Part shown: positions 1 to 11,050 of the stretch, in pieces
Layout: every line of letters starts with the position of its first letter
Numbering within the stretch: position 1 is the stretch's first letter
Assembly (NCBI GenBank): GCA_902806595.1
Contig: CADCXC010000018.1
Span: forward strand, 558,001 to 622,000
Direction: 5' to 3'
From: Pyrenopolyporus hunteri
Taxonomy: Eukaryota > Ascomycota > Sordariomycetes > Xylariales > Hypoxylaceae
Length of the DNA: 64,000 nt
The notes under the pieces: generated by a model
Told to the model about the DNA's origin: nothing
The model's database searches: none
Seen by the model: the letters and a program-made list of their open reading frames with translations, nothing else
Made by a program: the position numbers and the translations under genes

Positions 1-101
1 ATTAGACCGCCTCCAACCATATATGATAAGGTGCCCGCACCGCGGGACCCCCAAGAAACCCCCATATTGTCGATCCACCTGTGATCTTTCAAGATGTCTA
101 C

Positions 102-352
102 TTACCTACGGCGAAACCAGTCCGACTCGCTAGTTTCGGAAGGCTTCACAAACTCCCATATGTCCAGCACGGCTTGCTCCAACGTTGGTCAAAACTGCAC
201 GGTATTGCCGCCGAATTTCGCCCTATCATAGTAATTAACCGCGGGCGATAAGAAGTAGGGATGTTCTGCGAATTGGGGGGTCATCACAGATACCAATTGG
301 ACGTAACAGTTAGGACCGAGGTTCGACTCAACCCAGATCATAAACGCTTTTC
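102..352 (-). pseudogene. Possible coding relic at left edge
   Basis: On the minus strand a reading frame starting after an acceptor-like ctag at 356-353 gives about 54 codons of protein-like composition (aromatic- and asparagine-rich, including the stretch KAFMIWVESNLGPN). It is stopped by TGA at 191-189 and then continues open in the same frame to TAA at 104-102, with WEFVKPSETSESDWF near its end. A second short protein-like tract lies upstream near 402-485. I do not recognise the family. The in-frame stop suggests a decayed exon, but an unrecognised intron or a gene continuing beyond the left edge is possible. Confidence 0.3.
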
Positions 353-786
353 CTAGAAACATTCACCACATAGCATCACATAGGTACCTATTTATTCATG
401 TAAGCCGAAGGCGCCTGTATTCCCAGAACTAACTAGATCTATCGAGCGCTTCCACTCATTGCTATTCCCCATCAAGCTCTCAAACCGACCCTATAAATAC
501 TAATATATACCCGCCTAAGGATACGAAAGAATCCCCTTCAGAAATTCGATTCGTAGTACTATCTTCTCAGCAGGAGCTTAACCACTCCCACAGCCGTTGA
601 CTCTACCGGCTATCTCACCCTTTATCTAAAGTGATTATCTAAGGCGCTCGTATCGAATTAACGAATCTCCTTTCCCCTGTCAACCTCATCCGTTGGCCCG
701 GCGGACCTGTAATGCACAACCAACTAGCTACACGCTGACTTCTGTCATAGATACCACTCCAATAGGTGGAGGTTTTGAATACCATT
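353..786. other. Gap between left-edge relic and kinase-like gene
   Basis: No complete gene seen. The part from about 402 to 485 contains a short minus-strand open tract that may belong to the relic on its left; an AT-rich tatatatta tract lies near 500-510. The rest would be the 3' flank of the kinase-like gene. Confidence 0.4.
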
Positions 787-2340
787 TCACCAAGCTGAAG
801 TATTGACGTTAGCGTTGAAAATTAATTGTTGAACGATACGTTGAATATTTTCATCACTCTCGTCCGTAATAGCGCCCTGCGACGCGTACCACTGTCCAGT
901 TCGCTCGTCAATCGCGGTCTCGACCACTTCCGCTAAGGCTCTTACTAGGGGCCGGTCCGTGGACTCAGCTGCCGTGCAAGCGAGTATCAGATTGCGCAGG
1001 TCCGGGTCTAAATGTGGGTAGGGTTCAACTCCATTCGGGTCCGGAAGCAGGAACACTGCCGCCGTCCTAATTGGGGGACGTCTGGGTCTCACCCGGACCA
1101 TTCCAGCGCCCTTTACCGGCCAAAGGTCTCCTGCTATCGAGCGGTCGTAGGTAACCAACGCCGCCATTATCTGATATTTAGTTAAATCAAACTCTCGTCA
1201 CTAGTAGATAGAGAAGAGGGGTTAGAGGACGCGGAGGGCGTACACTTCCTATCCCATATATATTTTCGCTCACCCCGTTCTCGGCATGATATCTATTTTC
1301 CAGTTAGATCTTACCCGCGCCAGACTTAAGATTTCCCCTCGTCCGGGGACGGATTAGTCGACTTACGCTAATCTTACCATCTCATAAGCGTTCCCAAAGT
1401 CGATCAGCTTGAGAAGTGGAGTCAGCATATGCTCGTTACTACTGGCGTCCATCGGTCCGATCAAAACTGAGAATTAGTGTCAGTTCTTGCGTTTAGGAAC
1501 CCCAACCGGGCGCGGCGTACTGTTCTCGTCGTGCATATCAGCGTGAACTATCCGCCTAGGATGCCCTTTCAGAGGTATCTCCGGAACCTGCTCGGGAACG
1601 GGAACCGGCGTCTCAACAGAAGGCGGCCATCCCATGCCTATGCACATTCGAATCACTACGGAGCGAATCATGAGTTAATAAATGTTGTCGCGTTCCGCTG
1701 CCGACCATTCGCGGACTTACAGCACAGAAAAAACCTCCATAAGAGCCTATTCGGGAGGGGGCCCTTATATACGTGCTTAGCCCGGTCTATGAAATCTCCC
1801 AAGCTGCCACTATAATGAGATATCAGAAAAGGTCCCTCAAATAAGAAGGCGCCAGAAGAGCCTGAGATCGGGATCACGCAGCCGGAGAATCGTTTAAAAT
1901 CACTCACCCTTCTACCCATTCAAGGTAAATCCACTCGCCTAGTCCATGGGTTGGGACGTTAGGAAATGTTGCGCCGAGGGGATCGTTATATGGATATATA
2001 GGCTTGACGATGTGCAAAGCCCGTTGCAGAATCTACGATCGGGTCAGATACCAAGACATTCCTGAACTTGCCCACAACGCGGTGAGTCTCGGACGGTGTT
2101 ACGACGAACCGCAAGCCAATGCTTCTCGTTTTCGATCAAACTCGTTAATCTAGTAGTTGCCGCGACCGTTTTAAGGGACATCTTCAGAACCAAACGGTAC
2201 CGAAGCCCTCCGGCTTCCGGCACAAACTTAACCTTCCACGCCACGCCATTCGCACCAGCCCCGGCCAACCCCTCGAGTCTAAACCGTCGTGTAAATTCGC
2301 TATTAAAATAGTGTTTTATCGTCTGCCTTGCTTGCGCCAA
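787..2340 (-). CDS. Protein-kinase-like gene, six exons
   Basis: Six exons join in phase to a complete 357-residue kinase fold: 2340-2110, 2032-1908, 1809-1721, 1655-1521, 1466-1378 and 1191-787. Visible motifs in order are the glycine loop GLAGAGANGV (about residues 24-33), the lysine strand RLVLKMSL (about 49-56), a hinge region ending GEWIYLEWVEG then GSLGDFIDRA, LPNRLLWRFFLCL, the catalytic loop IVHADMHDEN (HAD instead of HRD, Asp and Asn kept), the metal site LLKLIDFGNA, and a C-lobe with LDPDLRNLILAC and DRP. This matches the large fungal protein-kinase-like families often found in accessory regions. Junctions are mostly gtgagt/gtaagt type; the first donor (gttcgt at 2109) and the last acceptor (gacgagag, ending 1192) are weak and least certain. 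Substrate and role are unknown. Confidence 0.72.
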
Positions 2341-3304
2341 CCGCTTAGGGTCGATCCTTAATACGAGTCAGTAATTCTTTTTGGATATGTTATTACCTAC
2401 CGCATCTGCGGGATCCGGATTACAGCCATCCGGAACAGAGTGCTCGTTATTCACGGGGACGTACGTACTTATCGGATGCTTGCATTTTGTCTTCTCGGCA
2501 CCCTGGTTTCTCATCCAACACACTAGCCAGGCACCCTATCCTTCAATACGAAAATCGAAAGAAGTATTGAGGTTTCCGACCGATACGTAGGTACCTAGCT
2601 AAGTTATCTCGAATGGAAGATAATAGTATAGGGCCTTGTCGTTTTCATCTCGCCTTGATAACAAAGAATCCATTGTAGGATTCGACGGAATAAGATACTC
2701 TTTGAATTTCAATTATCTACAAGGCCTTACGATCACTATCAATGCTGAATCTCTCCCCATAGGGTTAGGGAAAGAAAATGAATCGGGCAAGCGCCCAGAT
2801 TATACTTTAAATCCCTTTCTTTACTGCTATTTGTGCACCATCGCAGTCCCGCGAACAACCAGCGGGTGACCGTGACTCGCCAATGAAAAGTTGAGATCGT
2901 CTTTTCAATGAAGAGAACCTTATTATGAAGTTTCACCCTGCCATCCTTTTCAAACAATTCTTTTCTCGAGGAAAGTAATCGGCTCCTCATAGGTGGTCTA
3001 TTGGCAAGGCTGGAAGTGAAAGAAGGAAAAGGAGAGGAAGGGGGTGGAAATAGGTACCTATATAGGCGCCCAGCAGATAAGTGCCTACCAATGGATACTG
3101 CTATAAGGCATTTCTGCGTAACGAGAGAGAAGAAAACACGAATATAAAAGGGGGAAGATCGAGTTAAAAAGTGATATCTCCCAATAGAATAAATCACCTC
3201 ATTTGACACTAACGCTAGGTCACTACAATAGGCCGGCAAACATGCCTGTTGGGGTACCTATACCAAAGGTAAGGTAGATAGGTAGATTCACAGACTTGTT
3301 GCTC
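2341..3304. other. Intergenic, no gene recognised
   Basis: Moderately AT-rich sequence with purine runs near 3010-3050 and two short ggtacctata tracts near 3050 and 3255. Open frames here have no recognisable motif and biased low-complexity composition. Confidence 0.5.
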
Positions 3305-6082
3305 TCACTCCCCATTCCCCAAATACCTGTCGGGCATATCGACGTCCCATAGTGGCCGCTCAACCAGCGCCACCTCTAGGGTCTGCCGTATGTCCTCTTG
3401 TATCCTCGCGTCAGTCGTCCCGTTCGTCGACGACTCTTCCCCGCCGCCGAGCGGCACGACCCCTAAGATTGGCCGGTACTTGTATGTATGCCAGAAAGCT
3501 AAGCTGTCCCCGGGCTGTGACTCGGAGCCCGCCTTCCCCCGGACGCCCCGCAGGAGCGCCAGCTCTCCTGGGTTCTCGTCGTCCGAGTCTTCGCTCTCAC
3601 TTTCCCTTTCCGCCGGCTGACTGGTCTCATCCTCATCTGTAGGACTGGCCACGGGACCATCTAATGGGATTTCTTCGGCCGCCTCCCCCTTAACTTGGTG
3701 AATAACTTTCGTAGGCCCTGCCCTACCTATTTCCATCTTGCTGCCAGCACCGCTATCAGGCCCTCTCTTCCGCTTCGTTCCTTGCTTCACAAGCTCTCCG
3801 TTAGATAGACCGTATGGTTCGGCGGGTTCTCCCATATCTCGAGACAGGTCGACCATGAAGAGAAACGTGTTGCCGTAAAGCCAAACCCTTTCACCCGACC
3901 AGAGAGCTCCCTTCACAAGATCGCGGACGTTTCGAAACTCGACTGGAAACCGTGAGATTGGATTGCGTCTGGACCAGGGCGTTAAGGAGCCGAGACTAGG
4001 ATTGATAACCAGGATTTGTGGTCTAGCTGTAATGGTAAGAAGTGTGTAGTCGTCTGCAGTTTCGTCATCGCCTGATGAAGAAGGTACTGACCCTGGAACG
4101 TGGTCGGAGAAGGATAGCACAGTGGGAGCGGCTTGTAGCTTAGGAATTAGAGACCCTTTGGGATTACGGGTCCATCGCGGCCCCTCTGCGTAGCGTGCCT
4201 CGTCTTCCTCGTTCTCGCTGTCGGATGAAGTCGCTTCGTCACGAGCCCCGTCATCGTGAGCCCCATTGACACCGTTCTGGAGCTTTGGTCGCGTCGCGGC
4301 TAGCACCCAGGTGTCGATGTAACCAGCCAGATCCGCGGCCGCCAACATCTGGCTATCGGGGGAGAAGGCGATATGAGTGATTATTCTGTCGTACTGTCCT
4401 AGTCCGCCTACAGCCACATGCTTCTGTATCTTCCGCTCAATACGTTGTAAGCGGATCGCTTTTGGGTGAAGCACTGGTTTACAGTTTACGGCTGAATCGC
4501 GTAGTATCGGCAAAACGATGACCTTGGTACCGTACTGAATAGCGCATAACCACCGTCCGTCCGGAGAAACTTGGACCTGAGTCGCCCCTTGCTTAGACAC
4601 CTCCTCTTGCACATCGACCTTGATAATCCTAAGTTCGTCTTTCTTCGTCTCGCTCCGAGGCTTTAGATAGAACGCCTTTATATCGGATGTCGTTGCTACC
4701 ACAAGGAAAGACCCGTCGTCACTGATCGCAGCAGAGGTAATATTCGCTTCGCCCTTGATTAAGATCCGCGCTAGGAGCTTTCGATTCTTCTCGACCGCCG
4801 ACTCCCCATCTAACGTATCTACGAGCTCGCGCAAGGGTCTTCTCAGTCGCCAGATGTGAACTTCCCTTTCCCACCAACTTACGATAATCCTGCTCTTCGG
4901 TGCGCTCCGCAACGGCGGAGTCTGGGGCAGATGCGAGAGCGTCCGGTGGTTCTCTGCGCCGGCTTCCCGCAGGGGCAGCACGATCGGACTGGCGTCGGGT
5001 CCTAGGAAGAATTAGCAACGTTGGGAGGCTGTAAGTAACTAGTTGTACAAACCTCCCGAGACGACAACGCTTATCCCATTTCCTTCAAAGGACGCCATGG
5101 TCTTGACATCATGACTGTGATATCTCCTGTGCCAGATCCTGCTCCATCTCGTCGTCGCACCCGAGGTCTTTCTGTAGAGAACGGTCCGGCGGTCCATCCC
5201 GCCGCTGATAATCGTCGCGCCATCGGCGCTGGTGGCGAGAGACAGAACATCCTGGTTGTGTGTCTGCAGCCTTTGGGCCTGGGTATAAGTCTTCCCATCC
5301 CATATGCAGACCTGGCCGGTCGAGTCGCCTGAGACTATGTCGCGCCCGTTGAGGCATTTAACAGACCAGACAATAATATCCTTAGCGCCGCCAGAAAGAT
5401 CTGAGCCCAGGGTCATCTTCCTCAGGACGTTTCCGTTGCGCATGTCGTAGACCCGGATGGCGCTATCGGAGCACCCCACAACGACAACGTTGCGGTTCTG
5501 GAAGGCGATGCTAACCATCTTAGTCCTTTTTGAGGATGACCTCACCAGTATCCTCTCGAATCGTAGGTCGTCCTCGTCGATGGAGTAGAGAACGAGGCTG
5601 CCGTCCATCGTCCCGGCCACTAATCTCTTCCCGGTCCGAACGACGCCGTTGGCGGACGCCTCGCCGTGCTTAGGGGGGGCAACGAAAGGCTGGGCGGCAA
5701 GGCACCATATGTCGCCATGCATACCGCTTGCCTGCTTTCTCGGCCGCCCCTTTTCCAGATCCCATTCGGTGACGGTGCTCGTGTAGCCAATACTAAAGAG
5801 CCTTGATTTTCCGACAAGTTTAGTGCCATCTTGGAGGACTTGGTCGGGTTCGGTAACCCAGACAAGGCCATCTATGCTCCTGTCTTTCCCGCCATGCAGT
5901 ATCGTCTCCTGGTGCCATATGCCGTTTAAGGGATTCCATATCTCGATGTCGCCGTTTGCTCGACCGATCGCTAAGCGGACGGGCGCGCCTCTCTGAGATT
6001 TTGAGATGGTCGGATAGGAGAATGCGACCGCGTTAATCGCAGACGGAGGGTATGGCACGAAGCGGCAGCGATGAATATCCAT
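3305..6082 (-). CDS. utp4: U3 snoRNP protein Utp4 (cirhin), WD40 repeats
   Basis: Two exons (6082-5053 and 5001-3305; intron 5002-5052) give 908 residues. Utp4 is a WD40 scaffold of the t-UTP subcomplex of the small-subunit processome, acting in the nucleolus on pre-18S rRNA. The N-terminus MDIHRCRFVPYPPSAINAVA is characteristic of Utp4; an upstream in-frame Met at 6112 exists but the family start at 6082 fits better. WD-type blades recur through the first 350 residues (for example DIEIWNPL, TVTEWDLEKG, SAIRVYDMRNG, QVCIWDG) and resume after the intron (IIVSWWEREVHIWRLRR). The second half carries acidic linkers (SDSENEEDEARY, ESEDSDDENPGE) and a basic KRKRG stretch, as in filamentous-fungal orthologues. 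The splice joins SGG to PDASP in phase. Single-copy housekeeping gene, family identity fairly sure. Confidence 0.9.
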
Positions 6083-6963
6083 TATCGCAATTCGGATTGG
6101 CAGATGCGACAAGTTACTCTATACCCACCAAGCGCGACGTGCGAAAGGAAGCCGTAAAAGTTCACGATTCCCGTTTATTTAACTTTTCTTTTCTTTTTTT
6201 TTTTACCCGTAGCAATCGCCTTATCGCCTTATCGCTGTTTGGTGATCTAATCAAGCACCTTAGTACCCAAGTCCAGGTACCTGAACCTGGTACCTAGGTA
6301 CATGTACATGTAGGTGGTAAACTTTGTACCTAGGTACCTACCTAAGTGTGGTCAATGCGTGTGGTACTTCACCTTCGGTTGTTCTCCTTCTGCTCCCCTT
6401 TCCTCTTTTCCCCTTTTCCTAACACATTTCGAATTCGCCTTTGAAAGTCCTCATTCTGAGTTAATATGATCACTAACACACCGAGGTGAGTATTTGTATT
6501 TTTCTTCCTATAGTGTTATATCAGGGAGCTGCTTCAATTTCGTCGATTTATGCCACAGCCAATCATCCTTTATTAGCTTACAAAGTAATGGTATATGTAC
6601 CTAGGTAGGTACTTAGACATTCTTTAGAGGACAGGATTTTCGCCAATCATCTTACTATCGCAGGTATTACGCCCTACCTATGAGCAACAAGCAATATGCT
6701 AATACCGAAGCTACAGTTAGATGCGCCCAGCAAATTCACGCTCGATCTTACTATTAGTCGATGGAGTCAGAAACATTTCACAGAACTATACAAGATGTTA
6801 TGGACTCTCTTCCGAAATCTCCCAGGGTTAAGCACCCCGTATGTATTGCATAAACCCCCGCTTCATTCCCCCTTGATTAATAGTTCTGTGTTCAATTCGA
6901 TATGCCCAAGTGCCTAGATATTCGCTTCGGATCAGCCGCAGTCCAGATAGGAACATTATTCCC
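6083..6963. other. Intergenic with palindromic tracts, utp4 promoter side
   Basis: Holds the upstream region of utp4 and the 3' flank of the HET gene. A run of ggtacctaggtacatgtaca-type self-complementary sequence occupies about 6270-6350, with pyrimidine-rich DNA at 6365-6425. No gene seen. Confidence 0.5.
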
Positions 6964-9081
6964 TCAGCTCTCTAATGACGAATCTGGGTCTAATAGGAGG
7001 ATAGTGGGCACGTATCCGTGTACGCCACCCCCTCCGTAGGACGCCGGTTGGACCCAAACACCGACCACTTGGTAGTTTGAGCATTCTATCCCTTCACATG
7101 AAGATTCCCCCTCGATAAGTACCTCGAACATGATGTCCTTATGTCTCTCCGGTCCGAATCCCGGAGGCTGCGCGCAAATGGTATATGTCGATATGGCAGT
7201 CCCGTTCTGATAATGCATTCGGGACAATCCGAGCCGTGGTGGTTGGCCCTCTGAACCAAAGTCTACCATGACACGGAGGCCTTTCTGACGGGCCAAGTTA
7301 TCGTCTATACCGAGGAAGCCGCAAACCATCCATTGGACGAAGTCGAGATGATGCTCTTCTAGTCCACGACCCGCTTCGATCATGCGAGCCTCCTCCGTCT
7401 CTAGAGCCATGCTTATCCTATCCCCTACCGGAACTACTTGATTTTTCCGATTCACCCGGTAGGACAGAAAGGACACAGCAGCATGGAACGCTGGATTCTT
7501 GCGTTCATCTCCTCTATCAAAAAGCCCCTGCGTAAACAAGCCATTTTTCCAATGCTGGCAGACAGACTCTAAAAAGTCGAAAACGTCACTAACAGGAAGC
7601 TTACCAAACGCGTCCTCATAGTCTGTGATCATTGAACGCGAAAGGTCTTTCACAGGTGCTTTAAGGGTCAGAGGCAACTTCCCGGCGGCGTTGAGCTTAT
7701 ACGGATAGTATGCGGTAGCTAATACGCTATATGCTTCTTGGGTTCTAGTAGTGGGTTGCGCGTAGCCGGTTGGCCTCCAAAGGAAACCTTCCGAACCAGC
7801 AGAGTCGTCAAGAAGACCCCTCGGCATTGATGTGACTAGGGAGATACCCCAGTTACGCTCGAGTTGGCATATCGCATCCTCCATGAGACTCGCTAGGCCC
7901 ATCTGTTTATAATCCGCCGGTAATGCATATCTAGGACAGTCAACCCAAAGCGAGACAACAAGATCCCGGTCGTGGGTGGTGGATCGATCCATTGTGGTAA
8001 TCCCCTCCAAAAGGACCAAAAATCGTTTGACCCTAGATTGCTCGGACCGGTCGAAGTCAGGCTCGGACTTATCGGCCAGTGTGTCCCCGCATAAAAAGGG
8101 ATATATAATGTCCTTCTGGACTCCCTGCAGGTGAAAGGCTGACCACATGGATAGAGACAGCCTTGCTTGAGATGCGGCAACCGTCGCTCGATTCACGAAT
8201 CGAGAACGAATCTCAGTACGGAACCTTACTGTCATAGGCGTCTGCCCTTCTAGGTTGAGCGAGTCGGACCAGGTGAGAAACCTAAGCTTTGCGGTTACGT
8301 TCAAGTTCGGTACAATCCGCGCTAGAGAATCGAGGCTGATGGGGAGCATGCTCGGGACGGCCTCCCGTACTCTCAATGGGCATTGTATCACGTCTTGGGA
8401 CGTCCATCTCACTCTTACACTACGCGCATAGAGAAGTTCCTGCCTAGTCCATAACCGGCGAAACCAATTTTCAAACCCGATATTATTCCAGCAGAAAAAA
8501 GGTCCTTCATGAAAAGACGGGACTAGAGCCGGGGGATCAGCGGGAGAAGGGTGCCCAAGATTTTGCCTATATGTTTCTCTAACGCACTCGCACACCGCAC
8601 CCGGGAGGAGCACGATAACGTCAAAATTTCGGTATATGTCAGGAATCTTAGCGAGCAGAGCTCTCACCCCGGTGTCCCCATCTTCCGGCACAATGGATAG
8701 TTGATCGATCCAACAGTATTCGTTGATCTCGGTGCATATGGCTCCTAATGTAGCAATAAGATTAGGAAACTCCAAGAGCCATTCCGCGCCCAAGATCATG
8801 GTAGCATCCGATCCGTCTTCGAAGTGTCCGATCTTTGTAGCCGTCCTGCAAAACTCCCCCCATGTATACGAGATGGCGACGGCGTTGCCTGTCTTAAGGT
8901 CAACGAATCTTTTCCTTATGGCAAGATGCAAGTCGTCCCCAAAAGGGCAGCCTGGGTCGGAACAAACAGAGAAGCTCACGACTCGGGCTTGTGACGACGA
9001 GAATGCCATTCGTGCGGGAGGCTCGGCGTAGTCCCAGGTCTTAGGAGGTACAATGCATAATAATCGAGGTAGAAACGACAC
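6964..9081 (-). CDS. HET-domain (heterokaryon incompatibility) protein
   Basis: One uninterrupted 705-residue frame. The N-terminal third has the three hallmark blocks of the HET domain: AISYTWGE (about residues 69-76), CWIDQLSI followed by KIPDIYRNFDVIVLLPG (about 122-160), and RLWTRQELLYA (about 209-219). HET proteins mediate non-self recognition and can trigger cell death when incompatible fungi fuse; many have an unknown C-terminal part, as here. No NACHT, WD40 or ankyrin repeats are visible in the remaining 480 residues. The Met at 9081 gives the longest protein; a Met at 9009 (MAFSSSQARV) is an alternative start closer to the domain. The partner or allele specificity cannot be told. Confidence 0.82.
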   Translation of the reverse strand: MSFLPRLLCIVPPKTWDYAEPPARMAFSSSQARVVSFSVCSDPGCPFGDDLHLAIRKRFVDLKTGNAVAISYTWGEFCRTATKIGHFEDGSDATMILGAEWLLEFPNLIATLGAICTEINEYCWIDQLSIVPEDGDTGVRALLAKIPDIYRNFDVIVLLPGAVCECVRETYRQNLGHPSPADPPALVPSFHEGPFFCWNNIGFENWFRRLWTRQELLYARSVRVRWTSQDVIQCPLRVREAVPSMLPISLDSLARIVPNLNVTAKLRFLTWSDSLNLEGQTPMTVRFRTEIRSRFVNRATVAASQARLSLSMWSAFHLQGVQKDIIYPFLCGDTLADKSEPDFDRSEQSRVKRFLVLLEGITTMDRSTTHDRDLVVSLWVDCPRYALPADYKQMGLASLMEDAICQLERNWGISLVTSMPRGLLDDSAGSEGFLWRPTGYAQPTTRTQEAYSVLATAYYPYKLNAAGKLPLTLKAPVKDLSRSMITDYEDAFGKLPVSDVFDFLESVCQHWKNGLFTQGLFDRGDERKNPAFHAAVSFLSYRVNRKNQVVPVGDRISMALETEEARMIEAGRGLEEHHLDFVQWMVCGFLGIDDNLARQKGLRVMVDFGSEGQPPRLGLSRMHYQNGTAISTYTICAQPPGFGPERHKDIMFEVLIEGESSCEGIECSNYQVVGVWVQPASYGGGGVHGYVPTILLLDPDSSLES

Positions 9082-9281
9082 GGCCCGCAGGATGCGTAAG
9101 GTATGTAGGTTGTCAAAATAGACTCTAAACCCTCCTGAAGCAGCGTTGTGTTTTCAACATTCAAGGCAATTAGAGAAGCGTGAAGGGGGCAGGATACAGG
9201 TAAGAGTCGGGCGAACGAGTCCGCGGGTCAGGCGTCTACATCATACCTAGAGCACCTACTTCTAGGTACCTACCCTGCCTA

Positions 9282-9320
9282 GATGTCTTACTGGTGGATG
9301 TCTTACTGGTGGATATCTTA
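9282..9320. repeat. 15-bp tandem repeat, about 2.6 copies
   Basis: The unit gatgtcttactggtg occurs twice head to tail and then a third, partial, diverged copy (gatatctta). Confidence 0.8.
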
Positions 9321-9916
9321 ACCGAGCTCATAGGTTTTTACCTGCAGCCACAAGAAACCCCCCTTTCTCTCGTGAGCTGAACACCAATTAAACCGCGTTA
9401 CAATATTACAATAGGTGGTAGCCAAGAGATACGGTATTGTAAGTGGGCACATATAATTGTGTCGTCTTGCTAAATGCCTCTCGGCCTCTTTCATGTCTGC
9501 CTAGATGTTAGCTCTTTCAGTTCATGAAGTTCCCTTAGTGGGCAGGAAAGTCGAATGCTATACCCGAGTATGTGTATTAGGTAGGTACACGTCTATATGA
9601 AGGTCCATATAGCCCCCATAAGTTTAGTAGTACGCCCTGGGTATGCACCCCCCACGATAGCCACATAGGGCGCGCGAACACCCTAACCTAGCCGCCAGGA
9701 GCCCAAAAGCGTGCCTAGGCAGTGGCAGTCTATTCTTAGTGGCAGGTACAATAGCTACCTTAGGTATGCATTACCATACAAGGGTGCGCAGGCACAAGCC
9801 CGAGTGGCCGGGGCCATGAAGTTGAGAGGCCGTACTTCGGGAGACACAAGAAACCAGATGGTTGCGGTTGCTACCACGCAGTTTCGCCTCTCGCAAGATC
9901 GATATAGGCGAACATA

Positions 9917-10090
9917 CCTCGGTACCTAGGTAGGTAGTACCTAGTATATAGGTACCTAGGTAGGTGCTTAGGTACTTACCTAGGTAGGTATGTAGGTAGG
10001 TAGGTAGGTACGTGGTAGGGACTAGGGACAGATAGGTAGGTGGTAGGTGTACAGTACATTACATAGGTAGGTACCTAGGTACCTAGTATA
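9917..10090. repeat. Self-complementary TAGGTACC tract
   Basis: Roughly 170 bp made almost wholly of TAGG, TACC and CTAGG tetramers arranged as overlapping GGTACC and CCTAGG palindromes, interrupted by a short unique stretch. Confidence 0.85.
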
Positions 10091-10935
10091 CCCCACGCCA
10101 GAGCTAAAAGACCAAAAGGTCCGGTCCCCGTTTCTTCACGGTCCCTTTGCATCATCCATCATCCATCATCCGCAGAGCCGGATCCTCCAAATCGACAATT
10201 AGTCCCAGTCCAAATAGACATCCAACTTCCTGTTCCTGTCATTCACCACATGTTCCATTACATTCTCTGACTCCGTCGCACCGAGCAGACGTTGTCAAGG
10301 TGCCCACCCGGGACAAAAGTCCTGCAGCCCTCTAGGATTCGCACCAGCCGGCTTGCGACTCTCTGTGAACCTCCCGGCTTTTTCGTCAGGGCGCGTCTCC
10401 ACCGTCTTCGTCGTGTATCTACCCAATCAACGATCAACCGAGCGTTTTCAAGATAAATACAGGCTCAAGAGTTATCAGTTAACTACCTACCTTACCTAGG
10501 TAGATAGGTATTTCACGACTCTAGCGCCGAGAGTTAACTACCTGGGTATGCAAGACATGGTGCTTGATTCAAGAGGCGGACTGACGTGACCAAGAAAGGC
10601 CTGGGGCCAAAGGATGATCCCTAGGATTTAGTTTGTTACGCCCGATGCTACTTAACCATATCTTGGTACGGCGGGAGGAACCCAAATAGGTCGCATCCGT
10701 GGAACTACCATGTTACCGGCCCGACCCCTTGGTCGCCTGGTTGGGGATTTACGGGCTATGGGATTTGCTAGAGTCGTGCCCATAGACAATATATCGCATA
10801 CTGACGATGCTAGAAATATACTAAGGTTGGGTATACACGACGTGGACTCGGGATGTCTTTCGTATTCGCTTTCCTAGGACTCTTAAGTTTTGGTACAAGT
10901 CCTAAGACCAGGTGAATCGATACTGAGTAGATGGG

Positions 10936-10942
10936 TATATAA
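10936..10942 (+). promoter_or_regulatory. TATA box of the GH71 gene
   Basis: TATATAA followed by g lies about 110 bp before the ATG at 11051, a usual distance for a strongly expressed fungal secreted-enzyme gene. Call rests on motif and position only. Confidence 0.5.
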
Positions 10943-11050
10943 GTTGTCGAGAGGACAACTTCGTTAGACCTCTCATCAGCCTACATCCGAGCATCCTAAA
11001 GCTTTCGTTCCTCCTCTCTACGCCGGTGACTATAAATCGTGCTATCCGCC

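Larger units (their letters stand above)
9082..10915. other. Long gene-free, repeat-bearing intergenic
   Basis: About 1.8 kb with no convincing gene. It contains a 15-bp tandem unit at 9282-9320, dense CCTAGGTA/GGTACC tracts at 9917-10090 and smaller ones near 9265, 9575 and 10485-10510. Confidence 0.5.

Noticed and set aside
2739..3239. 166-codon minus-strand frame
   Set aside because: Composition is irregular, no motif or homologous pattern, and it covers purine/pyrimidine runs and ggtacc tracts typical of the intergenic DNA.
9904..10092. Regular repeats considered as CRISPR or telomere-like array
   Set aside because: No fixed repeat-spacer organisation and unit is TAGG/TACC, not TTAGGG; host is a eukaryote.
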